39,598 nucleotides of DNA from positions 1-39,598 of the forward strand of contig CAYOJF010000045.1 of NCBI GenBank assembly GCA_964404215.1. The letters are read 5' to 3'. Under the pieces are notes generated by a model, which did not search any database, was not told the origin of the DNA, and saw nothing but the letters and a program-made list of their open reading frames with translations. The stretch is from Aureispira sp964404215. GTDB lineage: Bacteria > Bacteroidota > Bacteroidia > Chitinophagales > Saprospiraceae. Each line of letters begins with the position of its first letter. The first letter of the stretch is position 1. Both the position numbers and the translations under genes were made by a program. Below, in pieces: positions 14,637 through 25,900 of the stretch.

Positions 14637-16316
14637 ATGAATACCATTACTAAGTTATTACAATTATACCACGATAACACTAAAGCTAAAGATGCTATTC
14701 GACTAATAGCTCATACAGATCAATCTGTATTCCTGACAGGAAAAGCAGGTACAGGGAAATCTTGGCTACTCAAGGCACTAACACCAGCACTAAATAAAAA
14801 GCATATTATACTAGCTCCTACAGAAGTAGCTGCACTGCAAGCTGGTGGAGAAAATATACATACCTTCTTTGGTTTTGAATGGAGGGTATATCTACCTAAT
14901 GATAAAGCTATCCCTCCCCTATCACAACCAAGAATTGCTCTCCTTGAAGAAGTAGAACTCATTATTATTGATGAAATTTCGATGGTGCGGTGCGATTTAA
15001 TGAATGCTATTGACCTATCCTTGCGACAGAACTTAGGCATTGACTTACCTTTTGGAGGGAAACAACTTTTGATGATTGGAGATTTATATCAACTGCCTCC
15101 TATTCTGAATGAAAAAGATAAAGAAACCGTCCAAACACTCCGCTCTAATTATTCCTCTCGCTACTTTTTCAGTGCAAAAGCTTTTGAGGACGAATTTGAA
15201 TATCAAATTGTAGAACTAGCTAAAGTTTATCGTCAAAGAGATAAACGTTTCATTAGTCTATTGAATGCTATTCGCATCAATCAACTAACAGATGACCATA
15301 TCCAACTACTGAACAAACGCTGTGTCGAAATACCTGATGGAGATCACAAATATCGGATCACATTAGCAACAAGTAATGCGATTGTCAATAAACTGAATGA
15401 AGAAAAACTAACCGAGTTAGAAGGAAACTTGTACGAAATTGCTGCCAAACAGCAAGGTCAATTTTCAAATGTAGGTAGCAACTTCCCTACAGATTCTATT
15501 ATCTATCTTAAGATAGGTGCTCAGATTATGTTTGTACGAGATGATGACGAAGGTAGATGGATCAATGGGACTTTAGCAAAAGTAATCGATGTCCAACAAA
15601 GTCACATTACCGTCGAAATCAAAGATGGTACTACTAAAACACAATATGACGTAAAACGCCATACTTGGCTCAAGACAATTTATACTTGGAATATTGCCGA
15701 AGAAATTATTGAAAAAGAGGTTATTGGGAGCTTTACCCAATTCCCTATCAAACTGGCTTGGGGAATCACCATTCATAAAAGTCAAGGTCAAACTTTTGAT
15801 AATGTCATTATCAATATGGGTAGCAAGGCCTTTGCTACAGGACAAACTTATGTTGCTCTTAGTCGTTGTACCTCTTTTAAGGGAATTATACTAAAACGAC
15901 CTATACGAACAGAAGACATTTTTGTAGACAAACGAATCACCCGTTTTCTGGAAGCTCAAAAACAGTATCGTGCTGATAAGAACAGCTACATTACCATGCT
16001 AGAACACACTGAACGTTCTATTCAGCAACAACAAATTATACTTGCTTCGCTTGAAAAAACAGTAGAAAATCATCATAAAGATACTAGCCATATTGTAGAG
16101 CAATTGGTAGAACAATCTAGAAAACTAGAGTGGTTAGAATCAGATGCTGGATCTGCTCAAAAAAATCTCAAAGAAGTAGAGAGCAAATTAGGCACTGCAC
16201 TTTCTGAACTCGCTCAAAAGGAGGATGATATGCTTGGTCTTCAAGGACAAACACTAACCCTAAAAGTTCTTTTAGGACTTGCTGCTGTCATTATCTTATA
16301 TTTACTTTTCAACTAA
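14637..16316 (+). CDS. Pif1/RecD-like superfamily 1 DNA helicase with C-terminal membrane tail
   Basis: A 559-residue protein. The helicase motifs are in order: Walker A GKAGTGKS (35-42), motif Ia APTEVAALQAGG (60-71), Walker B IIIDEISM (109-116) and motif III GKQLLMIGDLYQLPP (141-155). A UvrD-C2-like motif WGITIHKSQGQTFD (about 374-387) and motif VI YVALSRCT (about 405-412) follow. This is the Pif1-like group, ATP-driven 5'-3' DNA helicases. Residues 430-540 are Gln/Glu/Lys-rich and probably coiled coil. The last 17 residues (KVLLGLAAVIILYLLFN) are a hydrophobic segment, which looks like a tail anchor. Ordinary Pif1 helicases are soluble, so this is unusual. The gene is 9 bases after the barrel gene and 5 bases before the next, so it is in an operon with them. 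Confidence 0.9.
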   Translation: MNTITKLLQLYHDNTKAKDAIRLIAHTDQSVFLTGKAGTGKSWLLKALTPALNKKHIILAPTEVAALQAGGENIHTFFGFEWRVYLPNDKAIPPLSQPRIALLEEVELIIIDEISMVRCDLMNAIDLSLRQNLGIDLPFGGKQLLMIGDLYQLPPILNEKDKETVQTLRSNYSSRYFFSAKAFEDEFEYQIVELAKVYRQRDKRFISLLNAIRINQLTDDHIQLLNKRCVEIPDGDHKYRITLATSNAIVNKLNEEKLTELEGNLYEIAAKQQGQFSNVGSNFPTDSIIYLKIGAQIMFVRDDDEGRWINGTLAKVIDVQQSHITVEIKDGTTKTQYDVKRHTWLKTIYTWNIAEEIIEKEVIGSFTQFPIKLAWGITIHKSQGQTFDNVIINMGSKAFATGQTYVALSRCTSFKGIILKRPIRTEDIFVDKRITRFLEAQKQYRADKNSYITMLEHTERSIQQQQIILASLEKTVENHHKDTSHIVEQLVEQSRKLEWLESDAGSAQKNLKEVESKLGTALSELAQKEDDMLGLQGQTLTLKVLLGLAAVIILYLLFN

Positions 16317-16321
16317 AAATT

Positions 16322-16792
16322 ATGTCCAACACAGAATTAATCCAAACCTTTTACCAAGCTTTTTCTAATGGCGATGCCGTTGGTATGAATGCTTGTTATG
16401 CCGACAATATCATATTTGAAGATCCAGCTTTTGGACAGCTTCGTGGTGATGCCGCTAAAGCGATGTGGTCAATGCTCCACGAGAGAAGTCAAGGGAATTT
16501 GAAAATTACATTTGATAATATCAAAGCAGACGAGAAAACAGGACAAGCTAATTGGAAAGCCGTCTATCCCTATGGCCCTAAAAAACGCCAGGTTATCAAT
16601 AATGTCACTGCGGCCTTTGAATTTAAAGCAGGCAAAATCGTCAAACATACAGACACTTTTAGTCTTTGGAAATGGTCTAGTCAAGCTTTGGGGCTTCCTG
16701 GACATCTACTCGGCTGGTCGTCTTTCATGAAAGGTAAAATACAGGGACAAACGAACAAACTACTCCAAAAATATCAAGAACAAAATAGCTAG
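16322..16792 (+). CDS. NTF2-like (SnoaL-type) protein
   Basis: A 156-residue protein with the typical NTF2-like opening (LIQTFYQAFSNGD, then YADNIIFEDPAFGQLRG). A cone-like sheet follows with a final NVTAAFEFKAGKIVKHTDTFSLWKW segment, the usual SnoaL ending. The last 35 residues are an added helix. Such proteins are small-molecule enzymes or binding domains; nothing here gives the ligand. The start lies 5 bases after the helicase stop, and a terminator follows at 16871. It is probably the last gene of the operon beginning at 13176. Confidence 0.85.
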   Translation: MSNTELIQTFYQAFSNGDAVGMNACYADNIIFEDPAFGQLRGDAAKAMWSMLHERSQGNLKITFDNIKADEKTGQANWKAVYPYGPKKRQVINNVTAAFEFKAGKIVKHTDTFSLWKWSSQALGLPGHLLGWSSFMKGKIQGQTNKLLQKYQEQNS

Positions 16793-16870
16793 CTAAGAGC
16801 ATGCATGCCTACAAAAAAGATAATGAAGTTGTTTAAATAGGTGAGTAAAAACAATACAAAAGCATTGAGA

Positions 16871-16908
16871 GAAAAAAATACAAGTACTAAGTACTTGTAT
16901 TTTTTTTA
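16871..16908 (+). terminator. Rho-independent terminator of the 13176-16792 operon
   Basis: A 16-base perfect stem: AAAAAAATACAAGTAC (16872-16887), loop TAA, then its complement ending in a T-run (16891-16907). The A-run and T-run make it usable from both sides. It lies 80 bases after the NTF2-like gene. Confidence 0.88.
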
Positions 16909-16926
16909 TATACTGAGAGTGAGTAC

Positions 16927-16965
16927 TAAAAAAGCTCTCCTTACTAATGTAGGGAGAGCTTTTCG
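16927..16965 (-). terminator. Rho-independent terminator of the giant gene
   Basis: The stem AAAGCTCTCCTTAC (16931-16944) and GTAGGGAGAGCTTT (16949-16962) encloses TAAT, with one T-G pair. Read on the minus strand it is followed by TTTTT from the A-run at 16928-16932. It sits 25 bases after the giant gene stop, separate from the plus-strand terminator. Confidence 0.88.
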
Positions 16966-16989
16966 ATATCTATATAGTTATATTTGTTT

Positions 16990-19900
16990 CTATCTAACAA
17001 TAACTACTTTACGCTGTACATATACTTCTTCGTTCTGCATGATCAAGAAGTATGTTCCTGTAGTTAATCCATCTGCCTGTACTTGGAATGTCTCTATTCC
17101 TTGCTCTGCCGTTCCTGTTTGGAGTACTCGACCCATTACATCTATTAGCTGCCAGTTATATTCTCCTTCCAATGCTTGAGAGAACCCAACGTTAAAGAAG
17201 CTATAGGCTGGATTTGGATATACTTTCAAGTCAGTAATTTCCTGTCCTACAGCATCTGCTACATTATCTACATTGATAAATCGATTCACATCCTGTGTTG
17301 TTGCAGCTTGGTAAACCTCTTTTGTTCTACGATTCTGTACAAATACTACCGCTTCTAATCTACCTGGTATTTGAGCTGCTGCATTTGGACTACTTAGTCT
17401 TCCCTGCATAGTAGTATAATCCCATGCGGGTGGTGCTATTGTACGGGCAACTCCAATAGGGAAACTAGCGGTGCTAAATTCAGTACCACCATTATCAGGA
17501 AGCATTTTACGCATTACGTTTAGTTTCTCATTGTTCTGAGAATCTGTTGCAAGGCTATCCTGTATGATCACCACATGTACATCTATAGAGTCACTTGGAA
17601 GGCTTTCCAATCTAGTAACATCTGCTGTTACACTCACAGAACCACCATTGTCAACAATTGTCCCTATGTTAATATCAAATTTAGGGAATTGTAACATTGC
17701 CTGATCTAAATCTTGCTGTCTCATATCTGACGACAAGTTACTACTCGTCACACGCATACCATTCAGTAAGAATCGGTTTTCTGATGATAAACCATAAGTC
17801 AATACTCTGGCATCCGCATCGGCTGTATTCAATGCATAATTGATATCATATCCTGCATTACCAGATTGGTATTGAACTAAGACAACATCCAAACCATTAT
17901 AACTATTGAAGACTTGGTTGTATACAGATAAATCGGTGTAGTGCATATTTTGACTAATAGCATCTTTATGTTGTTCATTACTAAAGTGCTCTACTAGTAC
18001 ATTACGAGTACGCTCTCCTACAAATATATTATCAACTGCTACTCCCTCTAAGCCTAATCCTGTAATTGTCTGTGGTGCCGAAGCGAATGCTAAACGGAAA
18101 CGGATATCATCTTTCCCACAGAATTGATCTAAACGGAAACGAGGATCTTCCCAAGCTTTGTTATCAGAACGCATCATGCTCTCACCTGTCCATCCATGTG
18201 GATACGTTACATTCTGTTGTTGCCCTGGACGTGCCAATACAAAATTGGACTGATACCAGTTGATTCCTTCATTATCATCTCCCACTACTACCCAGTCTGC
18301 ACTGTCTTTGCGATAGTACTCCAATACTACCCCATCTACATTATCAAGCATCGAACGCCACATATCCATTTTGATCATTGGTCTATCTGACTGCGTAAAG
18401 TCAAAACATGGTGTATATAACCATCCTGTCATTCCTTGACCGTATACCTGATTACCGACTGTTACCCAAGCACCATTTAAGGAATCTCTAATTACATCCC
18501 CTTCTAGTGAATTGACATACTGCCATACTTGTGTCGTATTAATTCCATCAATAGGTTGATCATCTTGCCAGCTTCCATTTGTACCTTGGAAATCCTCTTC
18601 ATAATCACCATTTGCTAAATCAACAGAAGGTGAAATAATTACTTTCTGTGTATCACTCGTAATACATAATCCTTGGTTCGTCACATTCAGAATAGCATTA
18701 TATACATTACTAGCACCATACTGATACTGAATCAGCGGAATTCCTGTTCGTGTAGTATCTAGTGGACTATTTACAATTGTTCCATCTCCAAAATTCCAAG
18801 TAATATTAGTAATAGAGTCAATAGATGGATCAGCATTTAACATTTCCCCATCAAATGTAACATCAGAACCAACACAACCACCAAAAGTCTGGAAGGTCAA
18901 ATCTGGTGTATTAAACACATAGACCATGAAACTATCATTATTTGAACAAACCGTTGCACTGTCAGTGAAATTGTAGGTCACTAATCTAGGGCCAGGTAAT
19001 GCCGCCAAATTCAACATCGAATCATTTGTAATACTAGTCAATGCTAAGTTATCTGTAAAGAATCCATAATCAATAGAATCTGGAACTCTATCCATTAGAT
19101 TAAATAATACATCAGACTGACAGAATGAATCCTGTGCTAAGGTATCAAAATTAATCCTTGGGAATGGTCTTATTTCAAATGAACTAGAACCTTCTCCAAT
19201 ACACCCTCTAGTATCTTCATAGGTATAGTAAAGGTTATATTGATTGGTAACTAAATTTGTATCGACTAAACTTGGTGGATCTATCCAGTAATAAGACTGT
19301 CCCAATGTACTGGTATCTCCTCCTTCTGATATTTGTAAGAAACCAGAACCAGCTTTGTAGGTTGGGAAAATCATTACTAAAGTAGAATCTTGATTTTCAC
19401 AGTAATAAGGATCTACTCCTTGGTATCTAATAACAGGTACGGTATCTAATCGGACAGAATCTTCTAATCTATCAGAACAACCTTGTGTTCCTTTTGTCAC
19501 ATCTATGTATTCATATAATATCTGTGCATAAGGATCAGGATGATTATTTCCTCTACCTGGTGCCAATATATCGAATAAACCAACAAAATTAGCAGGTGCT
19601 GTTGTGAAGCTACCTCTTCCTGATAAAGTATCATAAGTTATGGTATTACCCAAAGGACCTCCTACAACACGATTAAGGACAAATAATCGAATCGAGTCCC
19701 CATTCAAACAAATACTGTCTGGTAGGTTCATCCAAGATAGATCTGGATTCGCATGTACACGGACTACTTTACGAGTAGTATCCACACATCCAGATCCTGT
19801 TGGGAAGATGTAGGTCAATTCCATATCACCTGTTCTACCAGCGTCTATAATAGCACTGTCTGGGTAGAATATAGCACCACCACTACCTGTGTTCCCCCTA

Positions 19901-22900
19901 CGTACTCCATGACCATAGAAAACACCTGTCTCCCCTAAAGGGCTTGTAGCGGTTACTGTCAGAACGACACTATCTTCGTTTTCACAGAATCCTAGTCCAC
20001 CACCATCAATATCAAATGTAGCAGTATCTATAATCTGCTGTACAAATACATAATCTTCTATAAATGAGCTACACAAAGTAGCTGGGTCAGTATAGTCATA
20101 ACGTACCATATCTGTACCTCCATAAAATGGAGTGTAAGTAGCTGGTGTAAATTGAGGACTTAAGGTGTCTGATAAATTACCATTAATTAAGTTACTAAAT
20201 TGTCCACCTGCTGGAGCCCCTACTAATGTTTGTGCTGGATTATTATCACAATAGAAAGAATCCAAGTCGGTCATAGTTACTACCGGATAAGCGTTAATAG
20301 TGATGTTTTGTACGACACTATCTGTACAGCCTTTTGTATTTGTATAAATGTAAGTTACATCATGATTTCCAGGACTTACAGCGGCTGGATCAAACACATA
20401 AGCCGAATCCAAAATATTGGTTGTTCCTGGACCTGACATATATCCAATTCCTGCCGTATTACATGCTGGAGCAGTAATATCTCGCATACGCAATTCATCT
20501 ACTCGGATGGCACGTCCCCAATCTTCTGTATATACCTGTAAGCCTAAGAACCAAGGTCCTGTAGCAATTGGAGTAAAGTCTACTGTAAACGGTACATACG
20601 CTTCGTCATTTGCCAATTGTGGATAATCTGCTGGTACTGTATTTAAGAATAATAAGTTATTCTGACGTCCCATCAGTACTCTCATTTTGGCATTACAAGT
20701 ACCTACTGAACAACCTGGATCTATCTCATCTACTTTCGCCAAGAAAGTAATTTTATAATTGTGTCCTGCAATCAATTGCAGTGTATCGGTTACTAATGTC
20801 GTTCGTGTATCATTGAACTGTGTCGTATCTACTACCACACAACCTGCCCCTGCATAAGGAGCAGCTGCATCTGGTTGCCATTGTTTAGATCCTGGTCTTT
20901 CGTTGTATACAGTCCATGTCGCTGGAATTCCACTGTCAAACGTCTCATTCAATAAGAACTGAGCCGAAGTAGAATCAAAGTCTGGACAATAAGGACTTGG
21001 ATCTATTGTAAAGGGTACTGCTGGGTCATTCGTACAATATTGTCCAGCAATAACTGGTGCAAATGTAATATCAGGTAAACCGTGAACCGTGAAGGTATCT
21101 TTGGTAGTATAACGACATCCATAAATATCTATCGCTTCTAATTCTACTACATGAATACCTGGGCTTAATGGCTGAGGTTTGAATTCGTAACTAGACTGTG
21201 GTACCCCTCCTATTTTCCAAATAGCAGTGTCAGGTGCCACAATATTACTAGTAATCAACACAGCTGGATCACTATCGCAGAATTCATCTGTTCCTGTGGA
21301 AGTAAAGAAATCTGTATTGACGCGCTCTGGAATCAAAATATTCATTGTGTCTGAATTACGACACACGACTCCATCTAAGTAATAGATCAAACGATAATTA
21401 ACATCTATCGTACTATCTATGTTATGTACTAAGTAAGGATTCAGAACATTATTTTCTAAGGTATCTTCCATTGCGTAAGCTCCTGTTCCTCCCTCTAATG
21501 TAAAGTATCCTCCAATTCCATATAGGTTTGTTGATGGAATACCGCCTAACAGACGTAAGTTATTTTGCTCACAATAAATACTATCTACTACATTTCTGTT
21601 GATTTGTACCGTATCGTTTTGTGTTTCTATGAAAATCGGCTTGTGAATTTCACCTATCACATAATCTAAACTATTTACTACACCTAGACTATCTGTACTT
21701 CTTAAGAAACGGTACTGAATAATCAAGGTATCATGTACAACTGAATCTGCATATTGAGAAACATCATAAATATAAGTTTCTAAGTTGGTCGCATTGGTTA
21801 CCGTATCAATCGCTTGATTAATAATCACAGGATTACCAACGCCTCTATCCATTACTCTAGAACGTACACTCATGATATTACGAGTATCTGTGTAAGAAGT
21901 AATTCCAGCATCCACAAAGTATGGGCCATTCACTTGGAAAGTATAACCATTATCTCTACCAAACGTAAATGGAGCGTGATTGCTACAAATCGTATCTGGC
22001 AAAGCCAAAGCTGTTGGAGCGGGTATAACTGTAATACTATCCTCCACTGAATTGATACAATCACCGTTTTCAATAATATATGTGAGAGCATGTCTTCCTA
22101 CTCCAGCATTGTTAGGTAAGAAATGTGTTGGGCTACCTGCTGGGTTCGTGAAACTACCACTAAAACTAATATCAAAACTAGGACGAATTGCTTTCGCTCG
22201 CTGAGGAAATACTCTACTCACTAAGTTAGTTAGTAATTCACTATCCTGTGAAACTGCTATTTCATTATAGATAATCTGATTCAAGAATACTTCTCTTGCC
22301 TCTATATCTACTATCGTAGTATCTAACTGAGGACATAAATTGCCATTTGTATAAGACTCCGTAAAACTATATACAACATCTACATCCTGTACACCATCTA
22401 CATAGAATGAAGCCGTTAACATTGTTGGATCTAACGTATCTCCTGTCATCACTGTTGGTAAAATAGCACCTGCAAAATCCTCTACGAAGAAGGTTCCTCC
22501 GGAAGGTGTTCCTGTCAAAACAATAGGCGTTCCATTACTACACAGCATATTCGGTAATCCCGTAATTTGTAAGTCTTGATTATGTATCAATACAAATGCA
22601 GTTAATAAAGTATCCCCCGGAGCACCAGTACTATTACTTAATCGGAACGATGATTCCTTAGCCTCTGGTGGTATTCGAATCATCATGGTAGTATTATATA
22701 CGGTAAAACCACCAAAAGTATTGGTATCCACACTAATCGAATCTACGATTACTCCAACATAAGCTCCTTGTTGATTATACACCTCCACAGAGTCTACAGG
22801 GTAATTCAAATTATTAGTAGTAATGACTAAAGTATCGGACACACATGCTTCATAAGCAACAGAAGCAGGATTAATATTGACAACATCAACTCCTGGAGGA

Positions 22901-25900
22901 GGTAGTATTTCTAGTACATCACTGGTCGTAAATACACACCCTGATGTATCAAAGCTATAGGTAATCAAGTGAAAGCCAGCTAAACTATCATCTGGATTAA
23001 AAATACTATCATTTTCTATTCCCGCATTAGGAGATAAAGCACCACTGTAAGGGGAAGAACTAAACCAAACTGTAGTGGTAGAATCAACAATAGCACCTGC
23101 TCGTGCAGAAGCTGGGAACACCCATTCTCTCAAATCTATAGAATTACCTGTGGCTGCTAATGGGGTAGCTATATTTCCACTAAAAGCCCCCACTGTATCT
23201 AACCTCAAATCAAATCCGACAGGTGGGTTTACTTCTAATACCCTTATAAGTTCCGAAGTATCTACACAGCCATTAACCAAGTCTGTGATTTGTAAAGCAT
23301 AGTATCCATCTTCAATTGTAGTTAAGTTGGGGTTAGTCGCACCATTAATAGATCTCCCAACTGTTATAGCTGTATCTCGTAACCATCTAAAACCACATGT
23401 ACCACAATTAGCTAATGCTATAGAATCATATGATAGAGTAATAGACGTGCCATTACAAATACTTGTGTCTGTAAATGAAGTTGTTAAGTCTATTGAATCT
23501 AAATAATTAATTTGAATTAGATTTGAATTCGCTTCGCATCCTAAATATTCTCCTCGAACTAAATAATTGCCTGCTCCAGATATACCAGCAGTTGATAATA
23601 CAAAATTATCTGCTGAAAAAGGTTTAATAATAGTATTCGGGCTACCTACTTTCTCAAACTGAAAATTACATCCAGGACAACTAGATGCCTCAAAAAACAC
23701 CCTTCCATCAACTCCACAAATTGCTGAAGCAGCAATAGAAGTTGGGTCAGATGTTGCTCTAGAACTAAGAACTGGGACAATATTTACATCTACTAACTCA
23801 ATAGCATTAGTAAATTCCTCGCAGCCATTAATGTCTGTTACCTTTACTGAGTAAACACCAGGCTGAGTTACATAAAAATCTGGAGTGTTTTGATTGACAA
23901 TAATTGGGTTTGTCGTTCTAAACAATGTGTAAGTATTTTGGTTATTGACAGGTGTTGTCATAAGCATTTCCCCTACTCCATTACAAATAACATAATCATT
24001 TGTATCTAAAGTAGCCGTAAACCCACCATTTGTCACTTCCAAAGAATCTGATATAGCTTTACATCCTATAGGGTAAGTAACTTCTACTTGATAAAAGCCA
24101 ACATCATTAGTATTGGATACCGTTAGTGTTGAGTCATTGGGTCCACCAATAACTGGATTGGTATTCTTTATCCACTTGTAGTCACATCCTATACATCCAA
24201 AAGTTGAAAGGACTGCATTTCGTCCATTACAAACTCCTGCATTTCCTCCTAATGTTACGATAGCCGGCTTGACCACACTATTGACAGTAAAATCAATAGA
24301 ATCAGAGTTTACAATACACCCATCCTCACTAGTTACCTCTGCATAGTATAGTCCAGACTGAAGTACATTCTCTTGATAATTACTTGTAGTAGAAGAAGTA
24401 TCTATAGGCACTCGTGAGATAGCCTCAAACCACTGGTATTTGCATCCTGGACATAAGGAAACACTCACACGTGCTGAGTCTCCTTCACAAACAGAATTAG
24501 ATGAAATACTAACCGTTCGCTGTCCTAAATCTGAAATAGCCATTACGGTAGAATCTGAAATTGCTCGACATAAGAAATCTGTTTCTACTTCTACATAATA
24601 CGCACCAGCTTGAGATGATGAATAGCTGGACCTATTTGCTCCTCCTATGGCCATACCATTGCGATACCACTGATAATTCCACCCTGGACCTAGGGTTGTA
24701 GATATAGTTATAGAATCGCCTGTACAGATACTCTGAACCCCCAAAATAGGATCAGGAGTAATAGTTGGTTTAAATACAGTATCTCTTACTGATAAGATGT
24801 TAGAACTCACCATACATCCATTATCAAAAGTAATATCTACACTATAATTTCCGCTCAGAGTAGCACTATATTGACTTGCTATTTCTCCACTAATGACAGT
24901 ACCATTCCTATACCATTGATAGCCATACGTAGAGTCTTGAGGAGCAGATATTGTAGCCATTCCATTCGTACAGATATAATTCGTATTTGTCGTAATAACT
25001 GGTGGTGTTACAGAATTAGAATTTACAGAAAAAGGAGTAGAGTAAAAAACACACCCATCTTCATTCTCTATACTAGCATAGTACACTCCATTAGTATTAG
25101 CTGAATACAACCGTCTATTCCTACCTACAATAGTATCAGGCACACTACTTAGTGTAACATCTCTATACCAATTATAACTACAATTAATACAAGGAGGAAC
25201 TTCTAATATTGCAGACTGTCCATTACAAATAACAGAAGGACTAGCAGATGAATTTTGATTCATTCCATCAGTAGATTGAATCACCAAAATAGGATCTGAA
25301 ATACTAGTACATCCATTAGTATCAATCTGAGTAACATAATATCCACCATTACCAACCGTCACAATAGAAGGGGTCGTAGCTGATGTATTCCAAACATAAG
25401 AACAAGCTGTACATCCTTCTACAATCAAACTATCTTGGTTAGAACCACAAATATAATAGGTAGAATTAATAACATTTCTCGCTGTATCTCGAATTACAGG
25501 TTTTCTTATCGTATAATTCGTTAAATATATAGAATCTTCCTCCATACAATTACCCAATGTAGCTGTAACATAATAATATCCTGCTGTATCACTAACTGTA
25601 ATAACAGGTACATCTTGGCCATTACTCCAATCATAAGTTGTAAAAGGTTCTCCTGTTGCAGATAAAATTGCAGTTGAAGATGGACAATAAAATGCGGTAT
25701 CAAAAGGACTAACCGCTAAATTAGGCAATGGTCGAATGGTAATCATACGATCAACTGTATCCCTGCAACCATAATCGTCCTCTACTATTACAGATAATAT
25801 ATCCGTATTATTAGGACTAGTAACAGGATATGAGAATGCTGCTGGATCAGTATCTACAGTAGTCGTTATAGGAGTCCCACTACCATCCCAAAAGTAGTCT

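Noticed and set aside
16797..16850. TAAGAGCATGCATGCC and GTTGTTTAAATAGG after the NTF2-like gene, resembling ends of the palindromic element
   Set aside because: Only about 8 bases match at the left end and the right end is not inverted, so a second element copy cannot be supported.
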